From contig JAILNO010000099.1 of NCBI GenBank assembly GCA_024691465.1, positions 1 through 5,584 of the forward strand: a stretch of DNA of 5,584 nucleotides, given 5' to 3'. This stretch comes from Pseudobutyrivibrio sp. (GTDB lineage: Bacteria; Bacillota_A; Clostridia; Lachnospirales; Lachnospiraceae). Positions 1 to 5,435 of this stretch are shown piece after piece; position 1 is the stretch's first letter; each line of letters opens with the position of its first letter. Under the pieces are notes generated by a model that was given only the letters and a program-made list of their open reading frames with translations, made no database searches and was not told where the DNA came from. The translations under genes were made by a program, and so were the position numbers.

Positions 1-316
1 GAAGTTCCAGTACATTAAGGAGGAGCGTCTCTTTTTCACTGCGGGGTTCAAGGGAGATGAACAGAACAATCTCAAGGAGCATGATTTCATTATGATATAT
101 GAGTTCTACTGTGCTCTCATTAGAGATAAGACAGGGAATCCACCTGACCATAAGACACGCAAGCTCTTAGAGATGTATTGCTGGTCTTCTATATATATGA
201 CTGTTCAGTGGCTTATGAAGGGTATGAGAGAGTCTGAGGAGGATTTGGCAGATCTTATGATTGATGCTATGCCTCCTGCCTTATGTGAGCTCTTTACTAA
301 GATAGAATTGCTATAG
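1..316 (+). CDS. TetR/AcrR-family transcriptional regulator, C-terminal part (5' truncated by window)
   Basis: The frame is open from the first complete codon at position 2 to a TAG at 314-316, giving 104 residues with no start inside the window that is obviously genuine; the ATG at 92 lies within an already open frame and is probably internal. The visible part is all predicted helix, with a Trp/Tyr/Met-rich segment (MYCWSSIYMTVQWLMKGM) followed by an acidic stretch and an ending like MPPALCELF. This layout is typical of the ligand-binding, dimerising C-terminal domain of TetR regulators (DhaS-like group) in Clostridia; the N-terminal helix-turn-helix would lie upstream. It reads in the same direction as the alcohol dehydrogenase 134 nt downstream, so local control of that gene or of itself is possible but not shown. 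The stop codon is embedded in a 16-bp palindrome. The family call is moderately secure; the ligand is unknown. Confidence 0.72.
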   Translation, partial: KFQYIKEERLFFTAGFKGDEQNNLKEHDFIMIYEFYCALIRDKTGNPPDHKTRKLLEMYCWSSIYMTVQWLMKGMRESEEDLADLMIDAMPPALCELFTKIELL

Positions 317-321
317 CAATT
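306..321. repeat. 16-bp perfect palindrome spanning the TetR stop codon
   Basis: The sequence AATTGCTATAGCAATT equals its own reverse complement. It covers the last three codons and the stop of the upstream regulator gene. There is no T-tract after it, so it is a poor intrinsic terminator. It could be a protein-binding site or a weak 3'-end hairpin. Confidence 0.5.
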
Positions 322-327
322 ACACTG

Positions 328-342
328 TTTGTGTTACACAAA
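328..342. promoter_or_regulatory. Inverted repeat TTTGTGT-T-ACACAAA, possible operator
   Basis: Seven-base arms are perfectly inverted around a single central T (335). The repeat overlaps a candidate -35 element (TACACA, 335-340) of the fucO-like gene, the position expected for a repressor site. TTACAC also occurs as a direct repeat at 320-325 and 334-339, and GTTACA/TGTAAC (333-338 and 351-356) form a wider inverted pair. The binding protein is not identified; the upstream TetR-family regulator is a plausible candidate by proximity only. Confidence 0.4.
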
Positions 343-386
343 ACTACATCTGTAACTTATATTTGCATGGCATGGGATGATAAAAT
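335..386 (+). promoter_or_regulatory. Candidate promoter region for the fucO-like gene
   Basis: Two sigma-70/SigA-type possibilities are visible. The first is TACACA (335-340), 17 nt, TATATT (358-363), matching consensus at 4/6 and 5/6. The second is an extended -10, TGATAAAAT (378-386), with no good -35. Either would start transcription upstream of the palindrome at 401-418, so that a protein bound there would sit at or just after the start site. The choice between them cannot be made from sequence alone. Confidence 0.4.
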
Positions 387-400
387 ATTTCATGTAGGGC

Positions 401-418
401 GTGTTAAATAATTAACAC
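401..418. promoter_or_regulatory. Probable Rex (NADH/NAD+ redox repressor) operator
   Basis: GTGTTAA-ATAA-TTAACAC is a perfect inverted repeat with 7-base arms and a 4-base AT spacer. The Rex consensus described for clostridia is TTGTTAA-N4-TTAACAA, so this site differs only at the two outermost bases, symmetrically. It lies 33 nt before the start codon of an NAD-dependent alcohol dehydrogenase, a classic type of Rex target. Rex leaves DNA when NADH is high, so expression would be raised under reducing, fermentative conditions. The palindrome is seen directly; the Rex assignment rests on motif similarity and gene context. Confidence 0.72.
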
Positions 419-450
419 AATGTAGAATATAAGAAGGAGAGTAGTGTATT

Positions 451-1599
451 ATGGCAAACAGAATTTCACTTAATGCCACATCATATCATGGTGCTGGCGC
501 AATCTCAGAAGTAGTTACAGAAATTAATAACAATGGTTTCAAGAAGGCATTCGTTGCTTCAGATCCAGACTTAGTTAAGTTCGGCGTTACAGCTAAGGTC
601 ACAGATCTGCTTGATAAGGCAGGAATTCCTTTTGAGCTTTATTCTAATATTAAGCCTAACCCAACCATCGAGAATGTTAAGAGTGGTGTAGAGGCATTTA
701 AGAAGTCAGGTGCTGATTGTATCGTAGCAATCGGTGGTGGTTCATCTATGGATACATCTAAGGCTATTGGTATCATCATTACTAATCCAGAGTTCGCTGA
801 TGTACGTTCACTTGAGGGCGTGGCTCCTACTAAGAATCCTTGTGTACCTATCATCGCAGTTCCAACTACAGCTGGTACAGCTGCTGAGGTTACTATCAAC
901 TATGTAATCACAGATGTGGAGAAGGAGCGCAAGTTCGTGTGTGTAGATACACACGATATGCCTATCGTAGCTATCGTAGATCCTGAGATGATGTCATCTA
1001 TGCCTAAGGGTCTTACAGCAGCTACAGGTATGGATGCTCTTACACATGCTATCGAGGGTTATACTACTAAGGCAGCTTGGGAGATGACAGATATGTTCCA
1101 TCTAGAGGCTATCAGACTTATCTCTGAGAACCTTAGAGATGCAGTTGAGAATAAGAAGTCAGGCCGCGAGGGCATGGCTCTTGGACAGTACATCGCAGGT
1201 ATGGGATTCTCTAATGTAGGTCTCGGTATCGATCATGCAATGGCTCACACACTTTCAGCACATTACGATACTCCACATGGTGTAGCATGTGCTATGTTCC
1301 TTCCTATCTCTATGGAATTCAATCGTGAGTATACTGGGGAGAGACTCCGTGAGGTCGCTAGAGCTATGGGTGTAAAGGGTGTAGATGAGATGTCACAGGA
1401 AGAGTACAGAGATGCAGCTATTGCAGCTGTTAAGAAGCTCTCAGAGGATGTAGGTATTCCTAAGACACTTGAGAAGATTAAGGAAGAGGATCTCGATACT
1501 CTTGCAACAGATGCACTTAATGATGCATGCTATCCTGGTAACCCACGTGAGGCTACTAAGGAGCAGGTAATTGCGATGTTCCGCATGCTTATGGCATAG
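451..1599 (+). CDS. fucO: Lactaldehyde reductase / iron-containing alcohol dehydrogenase (FucO-like)
   Basis: This 382-residue group III (iron-dependent) alcohol dehydrogenase matches my recollection of E. coli FucO along its whole length, including nearly identical stretches such as NPEFADVRSLEG, PTTAGTAAEVTINYVITD and ALGQYIAGMGFSNVGLG. FucO reduces L-lactaldehyde to 1,2-propanediol with NADH in anaerobic fucose and rhamnose breakdown, in the cytoplasm. The N-terminal half carries the dinucleotide-binding GGGS motif (95-98) and an Asp at 38 that aligns with the Asp excluding NADP in FucO. The metal ligands are all present: D195, H199, H262 and H276, plus the proton-relay H266. Around them the protein reads DHAMAHTLSAHYDTPHG, with an additional His at 271 where FucO has Phe. 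The ATG at 451 follows AAGGAG (434-439) at 11 nt and begins MANRISLN, aligning with FucO MANRMILN. No fucose or rhamnose genes are visible beside it, so lactaldehyde is the best but unproven substrate; other short diols or aldehydes are possible. Confidence 0.88.
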   Translation: MANRISLNATSYHGAGAISEVVTEINNNGFKKAFVASDPDLVKFGVTAKVTDLLDKAGIPFELYSNIKPNPTIENVKSGVEAFKKSGADCIVAIGGGSSMDTSKAIGIIITNPEFADVRSLEGVAPTKNPCVPIIAVPTTAGTAAEVTINYVITDVEKERKFVCVDTHDMPIVAIVDPEMMSSMPKGLTAATGMDALTHAIEGYTTKAAWEMTDMFHLEAIRLISENLRDAVENKKSGREGMALGQYIAGMGFSNVGLGIDHAMAHTLSAHYDTPHGVACAMFLPISMEFNREYTGERLREVARAMGVKGVDEMSQEEYRDAAIAAVKKLSEDVGIPKTLEKIKEEDLDTLATDALNDACYPGNPREATKEQVIAMFRMLMA

Positions 1600-1619
1600 T
1601 AGTAAATCAAGCATATTAA

Positions 1620-1655
1620 AAGGACCTGTAGATATATCTACAGGTCCTTATTTTG
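1620..1655. terminator. Bidirectional intrinsic terminator between convergent genes
   Basis: Positions 1620-1649 form a perfect 30-bp palindrome (arms AAGGACCTGTAGAT and its complement around a central AT). On the + strand it is followed by ATTTTG, ending the fucO-like transcript 20 nt after its stop. On the - strand the stem runs into TTTTAAT, ending the OPT-PqqD transcript, whose last stop is at 1662-1664. The T-runs are short on both sides, so the long stem must compensate. Confidence 0.85.
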
Positions 1656-1661
1656 TAAGAA

Positions 1662-2003
1662 TTAATTAACTCTAGTGGTGTAGTTGAGATTCTCAAGCTG
1701 CTTCATATATACGCTTAAGCGCTCATACAGGGGCTCGGCCTCATCACCATACTTGTCATGAACCATCTGACCAATCTCATGGACTGATCTGTTGCCATCG
1801 ATACAAGTGAAGATGAAGCTTCCCATGCCCTCTAGATGGATATGAGATACAGCTGGTCTCTTGAAGAACTTCTGGGCTAAGCGATTAGTAAAACCCTTAT
1901 TCTCCATCTCTACAACAACCTCTCCGGACTCATTGAGAGTCCAGATTAGGCCATCACTAATTTTAAAAATATAATCTAAATAGTTCTCACTAGTTCTTTT
2001 CAT
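1662..2003 (-). CDS. PqqD-domain protein (RiPP recognition element-like), coupled to OPT transporter
   Basis: This 113-residue protein carries a PqqD-like domain in its C-terminal half: HLEGMGSFIFTCIDGNRSV (about 56-74), then EIGQMVHDKYGDEAEPLYERL and a final helix with KQLENLNY. This is the usual 'G-S-F-x-W/F...IDG.rtv.EI' pattern followed by a winged-helix-like segment. The N-terminal part has a beta-rich stretch (SGEVVVEMENKGF, 26-38) and a basic patch AQKFFKRP (43-50), which I recall as common in short clostridial PqqD-family proteins. In PQQ and other RiPP pathways PqqD binds the precursor peptide and presents it to a radical SAM enzyme; no such enzyme or precursor is visible here. The start codon lies inside the 3' end of the OPT gene (14-nt overlap), so the two are probably translationally coupled and work together. 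No signal peptide or membrane segment is seen. The fold call is good; the function is unknown. Confidence 0.75.
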   Translation of the reverse strand: MKRTSENYLDYIFKISDGLIWTLNESGEVVVEMENKGFTNRLAQKFFKRPAVSHIHLEGMGSFIFTCIDGNRSVHEIGQMVHDKYGDEAEPLYERLSVYMKQLENLNYTTRVN

Positions 2004-3873
2004 TCTTCTTTCCCATAGCAGCTGTCCAAACTACTGCAACAACGATTGCAAGTAAGATGAATGCTACCACATTGTTAGTAGGAATTACACTTGAAAGGTT
2101 AATCTTGTCAAGGATACCAACTACAGCAAGGATAGCAATTAATACACCAACGATACCCTCACCAGCGATGAGTCCTGAGCAGAAGAGGATACCCTTACCT
2201 GCTTCGTCCTTCTCAGCACCGAACTTCTTATCTGCGAAATGTCTGATGAGACCACCAAGCATGATTGTAGCAGAAAGCTCAAGTGGAAGATAGAGACCGA
2301 TAGCAACTGGAAGAGCACCAATACCAAGGATCTCGATTGCAATAGCGATGAATGCACCGATAAAGATAAGAGCCCATGGAAGATTACCACTCATAACACC
2401 CTCGATGATCATCTTCATCATAGTTGCCTGTGGAGCAGCGAGCTGATCTGTACCGAATCCGTAAGCTGTGTTAAGAAGAATCATAACACCACCGATTGCA
2501 AGTGCAGCAGCAATTGTACCCATGATCTCACCGATCTGCTGCTTCTTAGGTGTAGCACCTAGGATGTAACCTGTCTTAAGATCCTGTGATGTATCACCAG
2601 CCATGCAAGCTGCGATACAGATGATAGAACCGATTGCGATAGCACCCTGCATACCGTGTACGCCTGTATCGCCAGCAACCTTAAGGCAGATAGTAGCGAT
2701 AAGGATTGTAGCAATAGTCATACCAGATACTGGGTTGTTAGAGCTACCTACGAGACCAACCATACGTGAGCTAACGGCACTGAAGAAGAAACCGAATACT
2801 ACGATGATGATTGCACCGAGTAATGAAACAGGTACAACAGGTACGATCCAGATTAACAGAATAAGAACTACAATTGCAGCAAGTACAAATCTGATATCCA
2901 TATCAAGGGCTGTACGCTCGCTTGATGAAGAACCAGCACTCTTGATGCTCTTGATTGAGTCCATGAATGTTCTAGCGATAAGTGGAAGAGTCTTAATAAG
3001 ACTGATGATACCAGCTGCAGCAACGGCACCAGCACCGATGTACTTGATGTAGCTAGCCCAGATAGCAGAAGCACCGCCTGTAGCATAGAGCTCTGCAACT
3101 GAAACAGAAGCTGGGTACATAACAATATCTCCACCGAAAGTAACGATGGCTGGAATAAGTACGAACCAACCGATTACACCACCGGCAAACATGTATGCAG
3201 AGATACGAGGTCCGCAGATATAACCAACAGATACAAGAGCTGGATATACTTCAGCAGAAAGCTCAGTCTTAAGAGCATCGAGCTTGATTGTAACTACGCC
3301 CTGAATAGCGCCGATACCATCAACGATGAACTTAACTAAAGCGCCCAGTCCCATTCCAAGGAATACAGACTTAGCTGAAGAGCCGCCCTCCTCACCAGCG
3401 AGAAGTACTTCCGCACAAGCAGTTCCCTCTGGATATGGAAGCACACCGTGCTCCTGAACAATAAGTGCACTACGAAGTGGTACCATGAAAAATACACCAA
3501 GTAAACCACCGAAGAGTGCGATGATTGTAATAGAGATAAGTGATGGAGTCTCCATTACACCCTCTGAAGCCCAGAGGAAAAGAGCAGGCATTGTAAAGAT
3601 TGCACCAGCTGCAAGTGATTCACCTGCAGAACCGATTGTCTGTACAATGTTGCTTTCAAGGATTGAATCCTTTCTCATAATTACGCGGATAACAGCCATT
3701 GAAATAACAGCTGCTGGGATTGAAGCAGATACTGTCATACCTACCTTCAATCCAAGGTATGCATTTGCTGCACCGAAGATTACTGCTAAGAGAAGACCCA
3801 TAATAATAGAAGTAGGTGTCATCTCAGGAGTAACTTTGTCAGCAGGAACATAAGGTTTGAATTCTTCGTTCAT
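1990..3873 (-). CDS. OPT-family oligopeptide transporter
   Basis: This 627-residue, strongly hydrophobic membrane protein belongs to the OPT superfamily, of typical length for prokaryotic members. It has many membrane segments (for example near 22-42, 51-66, 112-132, 227-246, 271-293, 328-367, 404-424, 449-470, 499-537, 564-588 and 601-620). Recognisable family motifs are NIVQTIGSAGESLAAG (75-90), LPYPEGTACAEVL (145-157), GPRISAYMFAGGVIGW (221-236), SSNNPVSGMT (377-386) and AGDTSQDLKTGYILGATPKK (425-444). A charged, Ser-rich loop (about 304-322) separates the two halves. OPT proteins are secondary importers of oligopeptides, glutathione-like compounds or metal chelates; the substrate of this bacterial group is not established. 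The start is chosen from the ATG at 3873 with AAAGGAG seven bases upstream. It is the first gene of a two-gene unit with the PqqD-domain protein, driven by the promoter at 3911-3939. Confidence 0.93.
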   Translation of the reverse strand: MNEEFKPYVPADKVTPEMTPTSIIMGLLLAVIFGAANAYLGLKVGMTVSASIPAAVISMAVIRVIMRKDSILESNIVQTIGSAGESLAAGAIFTMPALFLWASEGVMETPSLISITIIALFGGLLGVFFMVPLRSALIVQEHGVLPYPEGTACAEVLLAGEEGGSSAKSVFLGMGLGALVKFIVDGIGAIQGVVTIKLDALKTELSAEVYPALVSVGYICGPRISAYMFAGGVIGWFVLIPAIVTFGGDIVMYPASVSVAELYATGGASAIWASYIKYIGAGAVAAAGIISLIKTLPLIARTFMDSIKSIKSAGSSSSERTALDMDIRFVLAAIVVLILLIWIVPVVPVSLLGAIIIVVFGFFFSAVSSRMVGLVGSSNNPVSGMTIATILIATICLKVAGDTGVHGMQGAIAIGSIICIAACMAGDTSQDLKTGYILGATPKKQQIGEIMGTIAAALAIGGVMILLNTAYGFGTDQLAAPQATMMKMIIEGVMSGNLPWALIFIGAFIAIAIEILGIGALPVAIGLYLPLELSATIMLGGLIRHFADKKFGAEKDEAGKGILFCSGLIAGEGIVGVLIAILAVVGILDKINLSSVIPTNNVVAFILLAIVVAVVWTAAMGKKNEKN

Positions 3874-3910
3874 AACATTTCTCCTTTAAAAATTTAATCG
3901 CAATGTCACT

Positions 3911-3939
3911 ATTATATATTCACTTTAAAGTGTTTGCAA
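3911..3939 (-). promoter_or_regulatory. SigA-type promoter of the OPT-PqqD operon
   Basis: Read on the minus strand: TTGCAA (3939-3934), a 17-nt spacer, and TATAAT (3916-3911). The -10 is perfect and the -35 matches 4 of 6. Transcription would begin near 3904, giving a leader of about 30 nt that includes the AAAGGAG ribosome site. Confidence 0.78.
3921..3932. promoter_or_regulatory. 12-bp palindromic operator candidate in the OPT promoter spacer
   Basis: CACTTTAAAGTG is a perfect palindrome lying between the -35 and -10 of the OPT promoter, where a bound repressor would block RNA polymerase. A partial copy of one half (TTAAAGCG at 3949-3956, against TTAAAGTG at 3925-3932) occurs 24 nt further on. 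I do not recognise the motif as the site of a specific regulator. Confidence 0.5.
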
Positions 3940-4102
3940 TTTGATGTATTAAAGCGTTAAATCGCTAAAGTAAAATCTAGAGTTATTTTTTCAAAAACAG
4001 TTGATGAGGGAATTTAAGAATGCTACCTTTATATATAGAAAGAAGATAAAAGTTATACAAGATTATTAATGTATTTGCTAAAGCATAAAAGGGGGTAAAT
4101 TT
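3940..4102. other. AT-rich divergent intergenic region and leader of the AGE-family gene
   Basis: This is the rest of the gap between the divergent OPT and isomerase genes. It holds a short inverted repeat AGCG/CGCT (3953-3956 and 3963-3966, six-base loop) and, just before the isomerase start, a G-rich ribosome site AGGGGG (4090-4095) seven bases from the ATG. I found no convincing -35/-10 pair for the + strand: TTGATG (4001-4006) has no good -10 at normal spacing, and the TATA-rich stretches at 4030-4037 and 4054-4059 have no good -35. No small gene or structured RNA is evident. Confidence 0.45.
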
Positions 4103-5329
4103 ATGCAGAAATACCAATTAGACACAGCGGAGAACAAGGCTTTTATCAGGGAAATCAGAAATAATCTACTTGAGTTCGGCCATAGGTTCCCATCGCCAGG
4201 TGGAGGCTCGTATTATCTGGGGGATGATGGCACTCCATGGAAGGATAGGCCTCGTGAGACCTGGATTACCAGCAGGATGTGCCATGTGTACTCTCTGGGG
4301 GCTATGCTGGGCCATGAGGGCAGTGAGGCTCTTGCGGATGCAGCTCTCAAGGGACTTATGGGAGAGCTACATGATGATGAGCACGGTGGATGGTATGCGG
4401 GGCTTACTGCGGATGGAGACATCCTTCCTACTAAGCAGTGCTACGCCCATGCCTTCGTAATACTGGCAGCCACATCAGCTCTATTGGCAGGACGTCCCGA
4501 TGCTAAGCCGCTACTTAAGGATGCCCTTAGCATATATGATAAGTTCTTCTGGAAGGAGGATGAGGGACTCTCGGTAGATACTTATAATACAGAGTTTACT
4601 CAGCTGGATCCTTACAGAGGGATCAATGCTAATATGCACACGGTGGAGGCTTTCTTAGCTGCAGCTGATGCCTTATCTAATGAGAATTATAGGGTGAGAG
4701 CAGGCAGGATTATCACCCATGTAATAGGATGGGCTAAGGAGAATTCCTGGAGGATTCCTGAGCATTTCACCAGCAGTTGGCAGGTGGACTTAGATAAGAA
4801 TATAGAGAAAAAGGACGATCCATTTAAGCCCTATGGGGCCACTCCAGGTCACGGTATAGAGTGGGCCAGACTCATAGTGCAGTGGGCCATCGCTACCTAT
4901 GGAGAGGGCAGTGATAATGCTGATGATTATATCGCAGTAGCTTGCAAGCTATACAATAGAGCTATTGAGGATGCCTGGGATGTGGACGGGGCACCTGGTA
5001 TCTGCTACACCACCGATTGGGAGGGGCAGCCTATAGTTCATGACAGGATGCATTGGACACTGGCTGAGGCTATCAATACATCAGCTGTCCTATACAGAGT
5101 CACAGAGGATGATAAATATAAAAAGGACTATGCATTGTTCATGGAATACTTAGATAACTGTGTCCTGGATCATAAGAATGGCTCTTGGTTCCATCAGTTA
5201 GACAGTCACAATGAGCTGCTTAACACAGTATGGCCAGGCAAGTCAGATATATACCATGCACTCCAGGCTACCATGATTCCTTACAATGAACAGATAGGGG
5301 TATCAATCGCTGCGGCCATTGGACAATAA
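4103..5329 (+). CDS. AGE-superfamily sugar isomerase/epimerase (YihS / mannose isomerase-like)
   Basis: This 408-residue protein has the (alpha/alpha)6-barrel pattern of the N-acylglucosamine 2-epimerase superfamily. It resembles E. coli/Salmonella YihS (about 413 residues) from end to end: WITSRMCHVYS (54-64), GGWYAGL (95-101), YRGINANMHTVEAFL (171-185), EHF (220-222), GATPGHGIEWARL (245-257), YTTDWEGQPIVHDR (302-315) and KSDIYHALQ (380-388). Residues corresponding to the YihS active site are R58, H61, H179, E182, H250, E253 and H385. These enzymes interconvert aldoses and ketoses (mannose/fructose, or sulfoquinovose/sulfofructose in YihS) or epimerise at C2, in the cytoplasm. No signal peptide is seen. 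The ATG follows AGGGGG at 7 nt. The gene stands alone, divergent from the OPT operon and closed by its own terminator. Its codons look less biased than those of the fucO-like and OPT genes (more AGG, GGG and CTA), suggesting modest expression. Family sure; substrate open, with mannose, cellobiose or sulfoquinovose as alternatives. Confidence 0.85.
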   Translation: MQKYQLDTAENKAFIREIRNNLLEFGHRFPSPGGGSYYLGDDGTPWKDRPRETWITSRMCHVYSLGAMLGHEGSEALADAALKGLMGELHDDEHGGWYAGLTADGDILPTKQCYAHAFVILAATSALLAGRPDAKPLLKDALSIYDKFFWKEDEGLSVDTYNTEFTQLDPYRGINANMHTVEAFLAAADALSNENYRVRAGRIITHVIGWAKENSWRIPEHFTSSWQVDLDKNIEKKDDPFKPYGATPGHGIEWARLIVQWAIATYGEGSDNADDYIAVACKLYNRAIEDAWDVDGAPGICYTTDWEGQPIVHDRMHWTLAEAINTSAVLYRVTEDDKYKKDYALFMEYLDNCVLDHKNGSWFHQLDSHNELLNTVWPGKSDIYHALQATMIPYNEQIGVSIAAAIGQ

Positions 5330-5335
5330 CAACCT

Positions 5336-5367
5336 AGCCTGACCATTAATTTGGTCAGGCTTTTTTT
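5336..5367 (+). terminator. Rho-independent terminator after the AGE-family gene
   Basis: A 10-bp perfect stem, AGCCTGACCA (5336-5345) with TGGTCAGGCT (5352-5361), closes a six-base loop TTAATT and is followed by a run of seven T (5361-5367). It begins seven bases after the stop codon and separates this gene from the next promoter. Confidence 0.95.
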
Positions 5368-5381
5368 ATGAATTTAATTGT

Positions 5382-5409
5382 TTGCTACTGATTTTACTTA
5401 TGCTATACT
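5382..5409 (+). promoter_or_regulatory. Extended -10 promoter of the downstream amidohydrolase gene
   Basis: TTGCTA (5382-5387, 4/6), a 16-nt spacer, and TATACT (5404-5409, 5/6) preceded by TG at 5401-5402, giving an extended -10. The predicted start is near 5416, leaving a leader of about 20 nt. That is too short for a PyrR-type or other attenuator. Confidence 0.72.
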
Positions 5410-5435
5410 GTTGTAAGTTTAGAAAGGCGGACGCT

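Noticed and set aside
92..316. Treating the ATG at 92 as the start of a complete 74-residue protein
   Set aside because: The same frame is open to the window edge, there is no good ribosome site before 92, and the upstream residues continue a helical TetR-like domain, so the gene is truncated by the window rather than small.
639..899. 86-codon - strand frame within the fucO-like gene
   Set aside because: It is antisense to a conserved enzyme core, with no ribosome site or family resemblance.
2057..3853. Several + strand open frames of 78 to 149 codons (2057-2293, 2239-2562, 2603-3052, 3485-3853) opposite the OPT gene, and - strand alternatives at 2139-2390 and 2868-3134
   Set aside because: They lie wholly within the well-supported OPT gene, have low-complexity or Ser/Thr/Ile-rich translations of no recognisable family, and arise because the OPT gene's biased codons leave few stops in the other frames.
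3940..4102. A riboswitch or small RNA in the divergent intergenic region
   Set aside because: Only a four-base inverted repeat is seen, with no conserved riboswitch core or terminator/antiterminator pair before the isomerase start.
4170..4460. Overlapping frames at 4170-4460 (+) and 4213-4422 (-) within the isomerase gene
   Set aside because: They overlap the conserved N-terminal part of the AGE-family protein; their translations look like frame-shift shadows rich in Met, Trp, Ser and Pro.
451..5329. A sulfoquinovose or sulfolactaldehyde pathway formed by the YihS-like isomerase and the FucO-like reductase
   Set aside because: The genes are more than 2.5 kb apart in separate transcription units, with no transaldolase, kinase, aldolase or sulfonate exporter between them; nothing visible links them.
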